In this document: positions 42,812 through 51,686 of the stretch, piece after piece
How the letters are laid out: the number at the start of each line of letters is the position of its first letter
Numbering within the stretch: position 1 is the stretch's first letter
Program-made: the position numbers and the translations under genes
The notes under the pieces: model-generated
What the model saw: only the letters and a program-made list of their open reading frames with translations
What the model was told of the DNA's origin: nothing
The model's database searches: none
Assembly: GCF_900108395.1 (NCBI RefSeq)
Contig: NZ_FNXE01000007.1
Location: 23,702-87,701 of the forward strand
DNA from: Paenimyroides marinum
GTDB lineage: Bacteria; Bacteroidota; Bacteroidia; Flavobacteriales; Flavobacteriaceae
DNA length: 64,000 bases
Reading direction: 5' to 3'

Positions 42812-44089
42812 TTAAGTAGTTTGGATACCTTTTTTTAATATTTGACCAAACTCATACATTTCTTCAAAAGAGGTATATAAAGGTACCGGGGCTAAACGGA
42901 TTACTGCCGGTTCACGCCAGTCAACAATAACACCTTCTTTCATTAAATAATGGAACAATTCCTTACCCTCGCCATGCAGAATTACAGATAATTGAGAACC
43001 GCGTTCTGATTGATTTTTCGGTGTAATAACTTCTAAATTTGTTCCTGTTTCTTTAGCTGTTTCTTCAATGATGAATTCTAAATAAGATGTGATCAAATTA
43101 CGTTTTTTGATTAAGGCATCCATACCAATTTCATTAAACATTTCAACAGATGCCAGATAAGGAGCCATTGCCAAAACACCAGTGCATGAACTTTGCCAGC
43201 CTAAAGCACCTTCGTTAGGTGTGAATTCCGGTTCCATTAAAAAACGACGTTCTTTATTGTGACCGTACCAGCCGCCAAAACGGTGTAGTTCTTTATTATT
43301 GTGGTGTTTCTCGTGGACAAAATATCCGGAAACACTCCCTGGTCCTGCATTCATGTATTTGTAACTGCACCAACACGCAAAATCGGCATTCCAGTCGTGT
43401 AATTTTAGCTCGATATTTCCGGCCGCATGAGCCAAATCCCAACCTACAAACGCACCCACAGCGTGTCCGGCTTTTGTAATAGCTTCCATATCTAAAACCT
43501 GACCAGTGTAATAATTAATGCCGCCAATTAATACCAAAGCCAACTCACTGCCCACTTCATTAATTTTAGCAATGATGTCTTCGTTGCGTAAATTGTGTTC
43601 GCCTTCTCTGCGTTTTACTTCAACAATGACATCTTTAGGATCTAAACCGTGAAATTTCACTTGAGTCTGCAGCATATACTGGTCGCTTGGAAACGCTTTT
43701 TCCTCACAAATAATTTTAAATCGGGTAGAAGTAGGGTTGTAGAACGAAACCATCATCATATGCAGATTAACCGTTAACGTGTTCATTACCGAAACTTCGC
43801 TTGGTTTTGCACCTACAATTTTTGATAACGGAGCGGAGAAACGTTCATGGTAATCCCACCACGGTTTTTCGGCATAAAAATGACCTTCAACGGCTAAGTT
43901 TGCCCAGTCATTCATTACATCATCAATATATTTTTTAGCGCTTTTGGGTAATAATCCAAGAGAATTCCCTGTGAAATAAATTGTTTTTTTGCCGTTTACT
44001 TGTGGAAATTCAAATTCTGTCTGGTATTTTTTAAGTTCGTCTTGTGCGTCTAATGACTGTGCAAATGCTCTTGTATTTTGAAAGTTCAT
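42812..44089 (-). CDS. kynU: Kynureninase
   Basis: 425 residues, a PLP fold-type I enzyme. The motifs are IYFTGNSLGLLPKSA near the start, SVMNTLTVNLHMMM, GWDLAHAAGNIEL (D218), and CWCSYKYMNAGPGSVSG with the PLP lysine K244. The C-terminal RLAPVPLYTSFEEMY is in family order. It splits kynurenine to anthranilate and alanine or hydroxykynurenine to hydroxyanthranilate. No other kynurenine genes (TDO, KMO) are beside it. Together with fahA it suggests aromatic amino-acid breakdown or NAD synthesis. Confidence 0.94.
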   Translation of the reverse strand: MNFQNTRAFAQSLDAQDELKKYQTEFEFPQVNGKKTIYFTGNSLGLLPKSAKKYIDDVMNDWANLAVEGHFYAEKPWWDYHERFSAPLSKIVGAKPSEVSVMNTLTVNLHMMMVSFYNPTSTRFKIICEEKAFPSDQYMLQTQVKFHGLDPKDVIVEVKRREGEHNLRNEDIIAKINEVGSELALVLIGGINYYTGQVLDMEAITKAGHAVGAFVGWDLAHAAGNIELKLHDWNADFACWCSYKYMNAGPGSVSGYFVHEKHHNNKELHRFGGWYGHNKERRFLMEPEFTPNEGALGWQSSCTGVLAMAPYLASVEMFNEIGMDALIKKRNLITSYLEFIIEETAKETGTNLEVITPKNQSERGSQLSVILHGEGKELFHYLMKEGVIVDWREPAVIRLAPVPLYTSFEEMYEFGQILKKGIQTT

Positions 44090-44176
44090 TTATATTAAAT
44101 TTTTGTGTGCTAAATTTACTTATAAATTACGTATTGAACAAAATCTTTAAATGGAATGTCTTGATTACAGAAAAAA

Positions 44177-44518
44177 TCAATCATCAGTTTCCCCATCACT
44201 TGATTGATTTTCTTTTTTATCAGTGTTTTCATTTAAAAACGGAACATATATTTTTTCGCTTTTAATGACAATGATTAATGAAATAACCGAATGTAAGAAA
44301 ACACAGGTTAATAAGAAAATAACTCTTCCTTTACCAAAAAGATCGTTGTTAAAAATAACTTCGTAGTGATAAGCCACAAAGCAGTATCCCACGAAAATAA
44401 GAGTGTTTAAAGTAATGACGCGAAAGAATTTTTTTCGGTTAGCCAAAACAATAATGGTTACCAAAAAACAAAGCATTGAAACTGCCAATACCGCTATAAT
44501 TCCTTGTAAAAATGTCAT
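44177..44518 (-). CDS. Small membrane protein of unknown function
   Basis: 113 residues with three predicted membrane helices (about 4-26, 34-51 and 66-86) and a hydrophilic acidic tail rich in N, E, S and D. There is no signal or recognised domain. Its length, hydrophobic pattern and position 87 bases upstream of kynU suggest a real membrane gene. A 73-codon plus-strand frame overlapping its end is most likely a shadow. It could be co-transcribed with kynU. Confidence 0.62.
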   Translation of the reverse strand: MTFLQGIIAVLAVSMLCFLVTIIVLANRKKFFRVITLNTLIFVGYCFVAYHYEVIFNNDLFGKGRVIFLLTCVFLHSVISLIIVIKSEKIYVPFLNENTDKKENQSSDGETDD

Positions 44519-44566
44519 ATCAAATTTTCTATGGTAAATATCGTGATTTTATAAGATACAAAACAA

Positions 44567-44594
44567 AAAAATCCGATCATCTGACCGGATTTTT
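44567..44594 (-). terminator. Terminator after the AcnA-type aconitase gene
   Basis: ATCCG (44571-44575) pairs with CGGAT (44586-44590), extended by three pairs toward the loop after one unpaired base. A/T runs flank it. Confidence 0.7.
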
Positions 44595-44614
44595 AACTTA
44601 TAATTACCATCTAA

Positions 44615-46876
44615 TTATTTTCCTGCAGCAATTAAGTTCAATGCGGAACCGGCTTTAAACCAATCAATTTGTGATTCGTTATATGTGTGGTTTGCCATAA
44701 TGATGTCTTTTGAACCATCTGCGTGGACAAATTCTAAGGTTAATTGTTTACCAGGGGCAAAATCGGTTAAATCTAAGAAGTTGATGGTGTCGTCTTCTTG
44801 AATTTTATCGTAATCAGCTTCGTTTACAAACGTTAATGCCAACATACCTTGTTTTTTAAGGTTGGTTTCGTGGATGCGGGCAAACGATTTTACCAATACC
44901 GCTTTTACACCTAAATGACGAGGTTCCATTGCAGCGTGCTCACGAGAAGAACCTTCACCATAGTTTTGATCTCCTACAACGATTGTTGGGATGCCTGCAG
45001 CCTTATACGCACGTTGTACTGCCGGTACTTCACCGTATTCGCCTGTTAATTGATTTTTAACGGTGTTGGTTTTATTGTTAAAAGCATTTTCAGCACCAAT
45101 CAGCATATTGTTTGAAATGTTGTCTAAATGCCCGCGGAAACGCAACCAAGGTCCAGCCATTGAAATATGGTCTGTGGTACACTTACCAAATGCCTTAATT
45201 AACAATTTAGCACCGGTGATGTTTTTTCCATCCCATGCAGGGAAAGGCAACAATAATTCTAAACGTTGAGAATCAGGAGAAACAACTACCTGTATGTTTG
45301 ATCCATCTGCAGCCGGTGCCTGATAACCCGGATCTTCAACATCGAATCCTTTAGTTGGCAATTCATCACCGTACGGAGGTTTGAACATTACTTCTTCTCC
45401 GTTATCATTTATTAACGTATCTGTAATTGGGTTGAAATCTAAACGACCAGAAATTGCCAATGCCGCTACCATTTCCGGTGATGTTACAAAAGCATGTGTG
45501 TTAGGGTTTCCGTCAGCACGTTTAGAGAAGTTACGGTTAAAAGAGTGAACAATGGTGTTTTTCTCTCCTTTATCTGCACCTTCGCGATCCCACTGTCCAA
45601 TACAAGGACCACAAGCATTTGTAAATACTTTGGTTCCCATTTTTTCAAATGCCTCAATAATTCCATCACGTTCGATGGTATAACGAATTTGCTCAGAACC
45701 CGGATTGATTCCAAATTCTGCTTTAGGAGTTATACCTAATGCTACTGCCTGGTTAACAATAGATACCGCTCTTGACATATCTTCGTAAGAAGAATTGGTA
45801 CATGATCCGATCAATCCCCATTCTACTTTTACCGGCCAATCGTTTTTAGCAGCTTCTTCTTTCATTTTGGAAACCGGTGTACCTCTGTCCGGAGTAAATG
45901 GTCCATTGATGTACGGTTCTAATTCAGATAAATTGATTTCGATTAACTGATCGAAATATTGATCCGGATTTGCATACACTTCGGTATCGGCAGTTAAGTA
46001 ATCTGCAATTTTATCTGCTGCTTCCACCACATCTGCACGACCGGTAGCGTTTAAGTATCTTCTCATTGAATCATCGTACCCAAAGGTAGAAGTTGTTGCG
46101 CCAATTTCGGCACCCATATTACAAATGGTACCTTTTCCTGTACAAGACATAGAGGTGGCACCTTCTCCAAAATATTCTACAATGGCACCTGTACCACCTT
46201 TTACGGTTAAAATATCGGCTACACGTAAAATAACATCTTTAGGTGCGGTCCATCCGTTTAATTTTCCGGTCAATTTTACACCGATTAATTTAGGAAATTT
46301 CAATTCCCAAGCCATACCGCTCATTACGTCAACGGCATCGGCTCCACCCACACCAATAGCAAGCATGCCTAAACCGCCGGCGTTTACCGTGTGAGAATCG
46401 GTACCGATCATCATACCACCGGGGAACGCGTAATTTTCTAATACAATTTGATGAATGATACCTGCACCCGGTTTCCAGAACCCGATACCGTATTTGTTTG
46501 AAACTGAAGAAAGGAAATCAAATACTTCTTTAGACTGGGAGTTTGCTACCGCCAAATCTTTTTCGGCCCCCACTTTTGCCTGAATTAAGTGATCGCAATG
46601 TACGGTTGTGGGTACGGCAACTTTGTCTTTACCTGCGTGCATAAATTGTAACAAAGCCATTTGAGCCGTTGCATCCTGACATGCCACACGGTCTGGTGCA
46701 AAATCTACATAATCTTTTGCTCTTTCAAATTTTTGGGTTGGTGTTCCTTCCCATAAATGCGAATATAAAATCTTTTCTGAAAGTGTTAGCGGACGACCCA
46801 CCAATTCGCGTGCTTTGTCAACACGTGCCGGTATGTTTTCGTACACTTTTCTAATCATTTCGATATCAAAAGCCAT
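44615..46876 (-). CDS. Aconitate hydratase, mitochondrial/AcnA-like type
   Basis: 753 residues. Three cysteines that hold the [4Fe-4S] cluster are in [10 protein letters not shown] (C359) and NACGPCIG (C422, C425). Substrate-site segments include [13 protein letters not shown], the [16 protein letters not shown] swivelling-domain motif near 645-660, and [11 protein letters not shown]. It isomerises citrate to isocitrate in the TCA cycle. A second aconitase (AcnB-type) is located directly upstream. The 263-base gap between them has the acnB terminator but no exact -7 box. The mitochondrial-like length (no IRP-type insertions) is usual in flavobacteria. Confidence 0.95.
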   Translation of the reverse strand: MAFDIEMIRKVYENIPARVDKARELVGRPLTLSEKILYSHLWEGTPTQKFERAKDYVDFAPDRVACQDATAQMALLQFMHAGKDKVAVPTTVHCDHLIQAKVGAEKDLAVANSQSKEVFDFLSSVSNKYGIGFWKPGAGIIHQIVLENYAFPGGMMIGTDSHTVNAGGLGMLAIGVGGADAVDVMSGMAWELKFPKLIGVKLTGKLNGWTAPKDVILRVADILTVKGGTGAIVEYFGEGATSMSCTGKGTICNMGAEIGATTSTFGYDDSMRRYLNATGRADVVEAADKIADYLTADTEVYANPDQYFDQLIEINLSELEPYINGPFTPDRGTPVSKMKEEAAKNDWPVKVEWGLIGSCTNSSYEDMSRAVSIVNQAVALGITPKAEFGINPGSEQIRYTIERDGIIEAFEKMGTKVFTNACGPCIGQWDREGADKGEKNTIVHSFNRNFSKRADGNPNTHAFVTSPEMVAALAISGRLDFNPITDTLINDNGEEVMFKPPYGDELPTKGFDVEDPGYQAPAADGSNIQVVVSPDSQRLELLLPFPAWDGKNITGAKLLIKAFGKCTTDHISMAGPWLRFRGHLDNISNNMLIGAENAFNNKTNTVKNQLTGEYGEVPAVQRAYKAAGIPTIVVGDQNYGEGSSREHAAMEPRHLGVKAVLVKSFARIHETNLKKQGMLALTFVNEADYDKIQEDDTINFLDLTDFAPGKQLTLEFVHADGSKDIIMANHTYNESQIDWFKAGSALNLIAAGK

Positions 46877-47090
46877 AGTATTTTTTTATTTAATTTTGTT
46901 TTAACTTTAATAAGAAATCTTAATACAAGTTACAGTTTTTTTAGTGGAATATTTTATAATATTTGTTAACGAGGTCTAATTTAAAATGATTCTATCCAAA
47001 TGATTGTTTTACTGTTTTAAAAGTCAAAAAATCGTATGAAATTAAAAGAATATCAAACAAAAAGACTGAGAATAACTTCTATAAAGCAAA

Positions 47091-47117
47091 AGAGGCAATC
47101 ATTTTTTGATTGCCTCT
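47091..47117 (-). terminator. acnB terminator
   Basis: AGAGGCAATCA (47091-47101) pairs perfectly with TGATTGCCTCT (47107-47117) around TTTTT. Confidence 0.85.
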
Positions 47118-47139
47118 TAAATATATCTATTTCTATAAC

Positions 47140-49905
47140 TTATTTGGTAACAGAAATTGGTGTAAACTTTGTTAAGTTGATGCCTTGAACCGCAGTTTTA
47201 TATTCTTCGATTGAAGGAATACGCCCTAAAATTGCCGATAAAACAACTACGGGAGTAGAAGCTAACAACGATTCACCTTTTTTACGTTCGCTGTCTTCAA
47301 CCACACGTCCTTGGAATAAACGTGTTGAAGTTGCCATTACCGTATCACCTTTTTCAGCTTTTTCCTGGTTACCCATACATAAGTTACAACCCGGACGTTC
47401 TAAGTACATTACGTTTTCATATTCTGTACGAGCGGTAGCTTTAGGTAATGCATCTGAGAATTCGAATCCTGAATATTTTTGTAAATATTCCCAATCTCCT
47501 TCAGCTTTTAATTCGTCGATAATGTTATAGGTAGGTGCTGCAACAACTAATGGAGCATTGAATTTCACTTCACCTTGTTGTTTTTCAACGTTTTTCAACA
47601 TTTGAGAAACAATTTTTAAGTCGTCTTTATGAACCATACAAGATCCCACAAATCCTAAATCAACTTTTTTATTGTTACCATAGTAAGATAATTCGCGAAT
47701 GGTATCGTGTGTATAACGTTTAGAAACATCTTCGTTATTAACGTCCGGATCGGCAATCATTGGCTCATCGATGATATCTAAATCAATCACAACCTCTGCA
47801 TAATATTTAGCGTTTGCATCTGGAGTTAAAGCCGGTTTTTCACCCGATTTGATTTCAGCAATACGTTTGTTTGCTTTATCGATTAATCCTTGTAAAACGG
47901 CATTTTTGTTATCCATACCTTTATCGATCATGATCTGGATACGGGATTTTGCAATTTCTAACGATTGGATTAATGTATCGTCCTGAGAGATACAGATAGA
48001 TGCTTTTGCTTTCATTTCTGCTGTCCAATCTGTAAATGTAAAGGCTTGATCTGCTAATAAAGTTCCTATGTGTACTTCGATAATACGCCCTTGGAATACA
48101 TTTTCGCCATCGAATTGTTTCAACATTTGTGCTTGAGTAGCATGAACCACATCACGAAAATCCATGTGTTGTTTCATTTCTCCTTTAAAGGTAACTTTTA
48201 CAGATTCAGGAATTGGCATAGAGGCTTCACCAGTTGCCAAAGCTAACGCCACCGTACCGGAATCGGCACCGAACGCCACACCTTTAGACATACGTGTGTG
48301 CGAGTCACCACCGATGATGATTGCCCATTCGTCAATCGTAATATCGTTTAATACTTTGTGGATAACATCTGTCATTGAATGATAAACTCCTTTAGGGTCA
48401 CGAGCGGTGATTACTCCAAAGTCGTTCATGAATTTCATTAATTTAGGAATATTTGCCTGTGCTTTTTTATCCCAAACTGAAGCTGTGTGACATCCTGATT
48501 GGTAGGCACCGTCAACTGTTGGAGCAATAACTGTAGCTGCCATAGATTCTAACTCTTGAGCAGTCATTAATCCGGTAGTATCCTGAGATCCTACAATGTT
48601 TACTTTCACACGAACATCAGAACCCGCGTGTAATGTTTTGCCCGGAGTAACCCCCACTGCATTTTTATTGAAGATTTTTTCAACTGCAGTTAACCCTTGT
48701 CCTTCAACAGAAATTTCTTTAGCAGGAGCAAATACCGTTGGAGCAGTAATGCCTAAAGTTTGAGCGGCAAACGTTTGGATTTTTTTACCAAATACAATGG
48801 CATAAGAACCACCTGCTTTGATAAATTCCATTTTTTGTGGCGTTAAAGAACGAGCCATATCAATTAACTCTTCTTCCCCGTTGTATAATTTTTTTGTTTT
48901 TGTATTAATTGTTAATACGGTGCCTGTGGCTACAGAATAAACCTGTTCTAAAACAACATCTCCGTTTTCGTTACGAACCACCTCGCCGTTAGCATCTACT
49001 TTTTTTACCCAGTTTTTTAAATCGATACCGATACCACCTGTAACATCAACTGTTGTCAAGAAAATAGGAGAGATACCGTTGGTTCCTGCAACGATAGGGG
49101 CAATGTTTACAAACGGAATATAAGGAGAAGCCTGTTTACCTGTCCATAAAGCCACGTTGTTTACACCTGACATACGAGAAGAACCAACACCCATTGTTCC
49201 TTTTTCAGCGATCAACATTACGCTGGCATCAGGATGTTGGGCTTGTAATGCACGAATATCAGCTTGGGCTTCAGGGGTGATCATACATTTACCATGTAAT
49301 TCACGATCTGAACGAGAGTGTGCCTGGTTGCCCGGCGATAATAAATCGGTAGAAATATCACCTTCTGCAGCAATATAAGTAACTACTTTGATTTCTTCTG
49401 CAACCTCTGGCAATTTTGTAAAGAACTCTGCTTTGGCGTAGCTTTCTAAAATATCTTTAGCTATTTGGTTTCCTGCTTTATAAGCTTCGGCTAAACGTGC
49501 AGTATCCGCATCATATAAGAAAACCTGTGTTTTTAACACTTCAGCAGCCTGTTTAGCGATTTCAGCATCATTTCCTAATGCTAAATCTAATAACACAGCG
49601 ATAGACGGGCCGCCTTTCATGTGAGATAATAACTCAAATGCGAAAGTTGGTGTAATTTCAGCAACAGTTTCATGACCTAAAATGATCTCTTTTAAAAATT
49701 GTGCTTTAACACCTGCAGCAGGCGTGGTACCCGGCAAGGTGTTGTAGATGAAAAACTTTACTGAATCCTCGCGGTATTCGTTGTCAACATCTTTTATCTG
49801 TTCAATGATTTCGCTTAATAATTCAGCACTGTCAATTGGTTTTGGGTTTAATCCTTGCCCTTTTCTTTCTTCAATTTCGTTGATGTAATCCTTGTAAAGG
49901 TTCAT
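47140..49905 (-). CDS. acnB: Bifunctional aconitate hydratase B / 2-methylisocitrate dehydratase
   Basis: 921 residues, slightly longer than E. coli AcnB (865). The order is AcnB-specific: an N-terminal HEAT-like helical domain (1-160), the swivelling domain, then the cluster domains. Cluster cysteines are in GFVGSCMVHKDD (C756) and RPGCNLCMGNQE (C840, C843). It converts citrate to isocitrate and, in other bacteria, 2-methylisocitrate dehydration in propionate use. It is transcribed from a 350-base A+T-rich upstream gap, with no exact TAnnTTTG seen. Confidence 0.96.
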   Translation of the reverse strand: MNLYKDYINEIEERKGQGLNPKPIDSAELLSEIIEQIKDVDNEYREDSVKFFIYNTLPGTTPAAGVKAQFLKEIILGHETVAEITPTFAFELLSHMKGGPSIAVLLDLALGNDAEIAKQAAEVLKTQVFLYDADTARLAEAYKAGNQIAKDILESYAKAEFFTKLPEVAEEIKVVTYIAAEGDISTDLLSPGNQAHSRSDRELHGKCMITPEAQADIRALQAQHPDASVMLIAEKGTMGVGSSRMSGVNNVALWTGKQASPYIPFVNIAPIVAGTNGISPIFLTTVDVTGGIGIDLKNWVKKVDANGEVVRNENGDVVLEQVYSVATGTVLTINTKTKKLYNGEEELIDMARSLTPQKMEFIKAGGSYAIVFGKKIQTFAAQTLGITAPTVFAPAKEISVEGQGLTAVEKIFNKNAVGVTPGKTLHAGSDVRVKVNIVGSQDTTGLMTAQELESMAATVIAPTVDGAYQSGCHTASVWDKKAQANIPKLMKFMNDFGVITARDPKGVYHSMTDVIHKVLNDITIDEWAIIIGGDSHTRMSKGVAFGADSGTVALALATGEASMPIPESVKVTFKGEMKQHMDFRDVVHATQAQMLKQFDGENVFQGRIIEVHIGTLLADQAFTFTDWTAEMKAKASICISQDDTLIQSLEIAKSRIQIMIDKGMDNKNAVLQGLIDKANKRIAEIKSGEKPALTPDANAKYYAEVVIDLDIIDEPMIADPDVNNEDVSKRYTHDTIRELSYYGNNKKVDLGFVGSCMVHKDDLKIVSQMLKNVEKQQGEVKFNAPLVVAAPTYNIIDELKAEGDWEYLQKYSGFEFSDALPKATARTEYENVMYLERPGCNLCMGNQEKAEKGDTVMATSTRLFQGRVVEDSERKKGESLLASTPVVVLSAILGRIPSIEEYKTAVQGINLTKFTPISVTK

Positions 49906-50255
49906 AATAATTATTTCTTGATATTAATTGTTGTTACAAAAATGATACAATCACTTTTTTTTGCAACTGAAAATTGTTTTTATAAAGTTTTTTGTTTCTT
50001 TTAGAATATATTGATTCTAAATTCACAATGCAAAATTACGAAAAGGATTTGAAATTAAAAAATTTTTAATAAAATCTTGATTTAGAGGAATTATTATTTA
50101 TAATTATTCTATTTTGTTTGTTATAATTTATTAATTTAAGACTGTTTTGTGTGGATAATAAAAATTTTTAATCTTTTTTTGATTTATACATACATTTAGG
50201 TTCTTAAAACTGATAAATAAACAAAAAAGCCCTTCAGAACAAGGGCTTTTAAATA
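49906..50255. other. Long A+T-rich intergenic region upstream of acnB
   Basis: 350 bases with no plausible gene; the longest ATG frame seen is 13 codons. It holds the terminator at 50225-50250 and presumably the acnB promoter, although no exact TAnnTTTG on the minus strand was found. It is one of the longest non-coding stretches in the window. Confidence 0.6.
50225..50250 (-). terminator. Terminator after the SurA-like gene
   Basis: AAAAGCCCTT (50225-50234) pairs with AAGGGCTTTT (50241-50250) around CAGAAC. Confidence 0.85.
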
Positions 50256-51614
50256 CTATTTTTTTAACCAATTGCTTTTAAAAGTACAATTTTGATATTC
50301 ATCATCAATATAGATATATGTATCGTCAACTGTTTCAGAAACCCATTTGGCAATTGTTTCGCTTTGTTTTGCTGATAATGCCACATAACGGATTTTCATA
50401 TAATCATTAGAGAAATCGGCAAGATGTTCCGGAATTTTGTTGGTTAATTGTACAATTTTATAGTATGATTCTGTACGGTCATTCACCAGGGTAGTTGCAG
50501 AAATTTCGCCTACCTGTAAATTAGAAACCATTGAATACAATGTACGGTCTTCCATTTTGTTCAGTTCAAAACGAGTTTCGCCACGGCTATTTGTCATAAT
50601 ACCGCCACTTTGTCTGGAATCTTTGTCTTGCGAATATTGTCTTGCGGCATCTGCAAACGAAATTTCTTTGTTAAGAATGCGGATGCGTAAATCGTCTAAA
50701 TCATTTTTGGCTTTGTCAATAGCCGCTTGTGTTGGTTTAGGAGTAATCAATATATGCCTTAACTCTAAATTTTTTCCGCTTATTTTTTCAAGAAAAATGA
50801 TGTGATAGCCAAAATCGGTTTCAAACGGTTTTGATATTTCACCTTCTTTTAACGAAAAAGCCACATCTTTAAATTCTTTTACAAATTGAGATTTTTTATC
50901 TATGGTGTAAAAACCGCCGGTTTCTAAAGACCCCCTGTCTTCAGAATACATATATACTTTACTTGTAAATGATGCGCCGTCTAAAACATCCTGACGGATT
51001 TGGTTTAACTGGTCAATAACTGCCTGGCGTTGTTCTTTTGTAATTTCGGGTTTTATTACAATTTCGGCTAATTCTATTTCATCGCCTACCAAAGGAAGCG
51101 AATCTTTAGGTATATTGTTATAAAACTGGCGAATTTCTTCGGGCGTAATGGTAACATCCTTTATTAATTCTTGTTGCATCTGCGATGCCAGCAGATTTTC
51201 TTTCATTATATCGAAAAAAGTTTCTCTAAAATCTTCATAACTTTTTTTGTTGTAATGTTTTACAACGTTGTCAATAGATCCGGCATATTCTACCATACGA
51301 TCAATTTGTTCATCTACTCTTGCATTTACTTCATCGTTTGTAACTACAATACTGTCTTGAATTGCCTGATGCGAAAACAATTTGTTCTCTAAAAGAGCTC
51401 CTAAAACTTCGCAACGGCTTAATGTTGATACATCTTGATTGGTGGCTTTTGCCTGGATAAAACCGTTATCGATATCTGAATCTAAAATTACATAGCTACC
51501 CACAACGCCCACAACGCCATCGATGCGTTTTTTTGACGATTCCTGTGCCTGCATGTTGACAAATCCCATAACAGCTAAAACTGTTAATAAAGTATGTTTA
51601 AGAAAAATTTTCAT
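50256..51614 (-). CDS. SurA-like periplasmic peptidyl-prolyl isomerase
   Basis: 452 residues. A signal peptide (about 1-22, ending NMQAQ) is followed by a SurA N-domain-type helical region (25-165). Two parvulin domains come next, near 175-275 (QVIxDxASFTSKVYMYSEDRGSLETGGFY) and 280-385 (LRHILITPKP, FADAARQYSQDKDSRQSGGIM). A C-terminal helix tail completes the SurA layout. It would chaperone outer membrane proteins in the periplasm. It has its own promoter and terminator and lies downstream of a second, larger parvulin gene. Confidence 0.9.
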   Translation of the reverse strand: MKIFLKHTLLTVLAVMGFVNMQAQESSKKRIDGVVGVVGSYVILDSDIDNGFIQAKATNQDVSTLSRCEVLGALLENKLFSHQAIQDSIVVTNDEVNARVDEQIDRMVEYAGSIDNVVKHYNKKSYEDFRETFFDIMKENLLASQMQQELIKDVTITPEEIRQFYNNIPKDSLPLVGDEIELAEIVIKPEITKEQRQAVIDQLNQIRQDVLDGASFTSKVYMYSEDRGSLETGGFYTIDKKSQFVKEFKDVAFSLKEGEISKPFETDFGYHIIFLEKISGKNLELRHILITPKPTQAAIDKAKNDLDDLRIRILNKEISFADAARQYSQDKDSRQSGGIMTNSRGETRFELNKMEDRTLYSMVSNLQVGEISATTLVNDRTESYYKIVQLTNKIPEHLADFSNDYMKIRYVALSAKQSETIAKWVSETVDDTYIYIDDEYQNCTFKSNWLKK

Positions 51615-51644
51615 AGTTGTTTATTAAAAATTTACAAACCGCAA

Positions 51645-51652
51645 CAAAGATA
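51645..51652 (-). promoter_or_regulatory. -7 box TATCTTTG for the SurA-like gene
   Basis: Exact TAnnTTTG on the minus strand, 30 bases before the ATG. No clear -33 TTG. Confidence 0.6.
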
Positions 51653-51686
51653 CATAGCTACGGTTAACTTTTATATTTTTTTAATT

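Noticed and set aside
44044..44265. A 73-codon plus-strand frame overlapping kynU and the small membrane protein gene
   Set aside because: It is antisense to two better supported genes, and its hydrophobic look comes from reading the complement of A+T-rich sequence.
47036..47180. A plus-strand ATG frame in the gap between the two aconitase genes
   Set aside because: It runs through the acnB terminator and into the antisense of the acnB 3' end, has no promoter box, and its sequence is mostly the hairpin translated.
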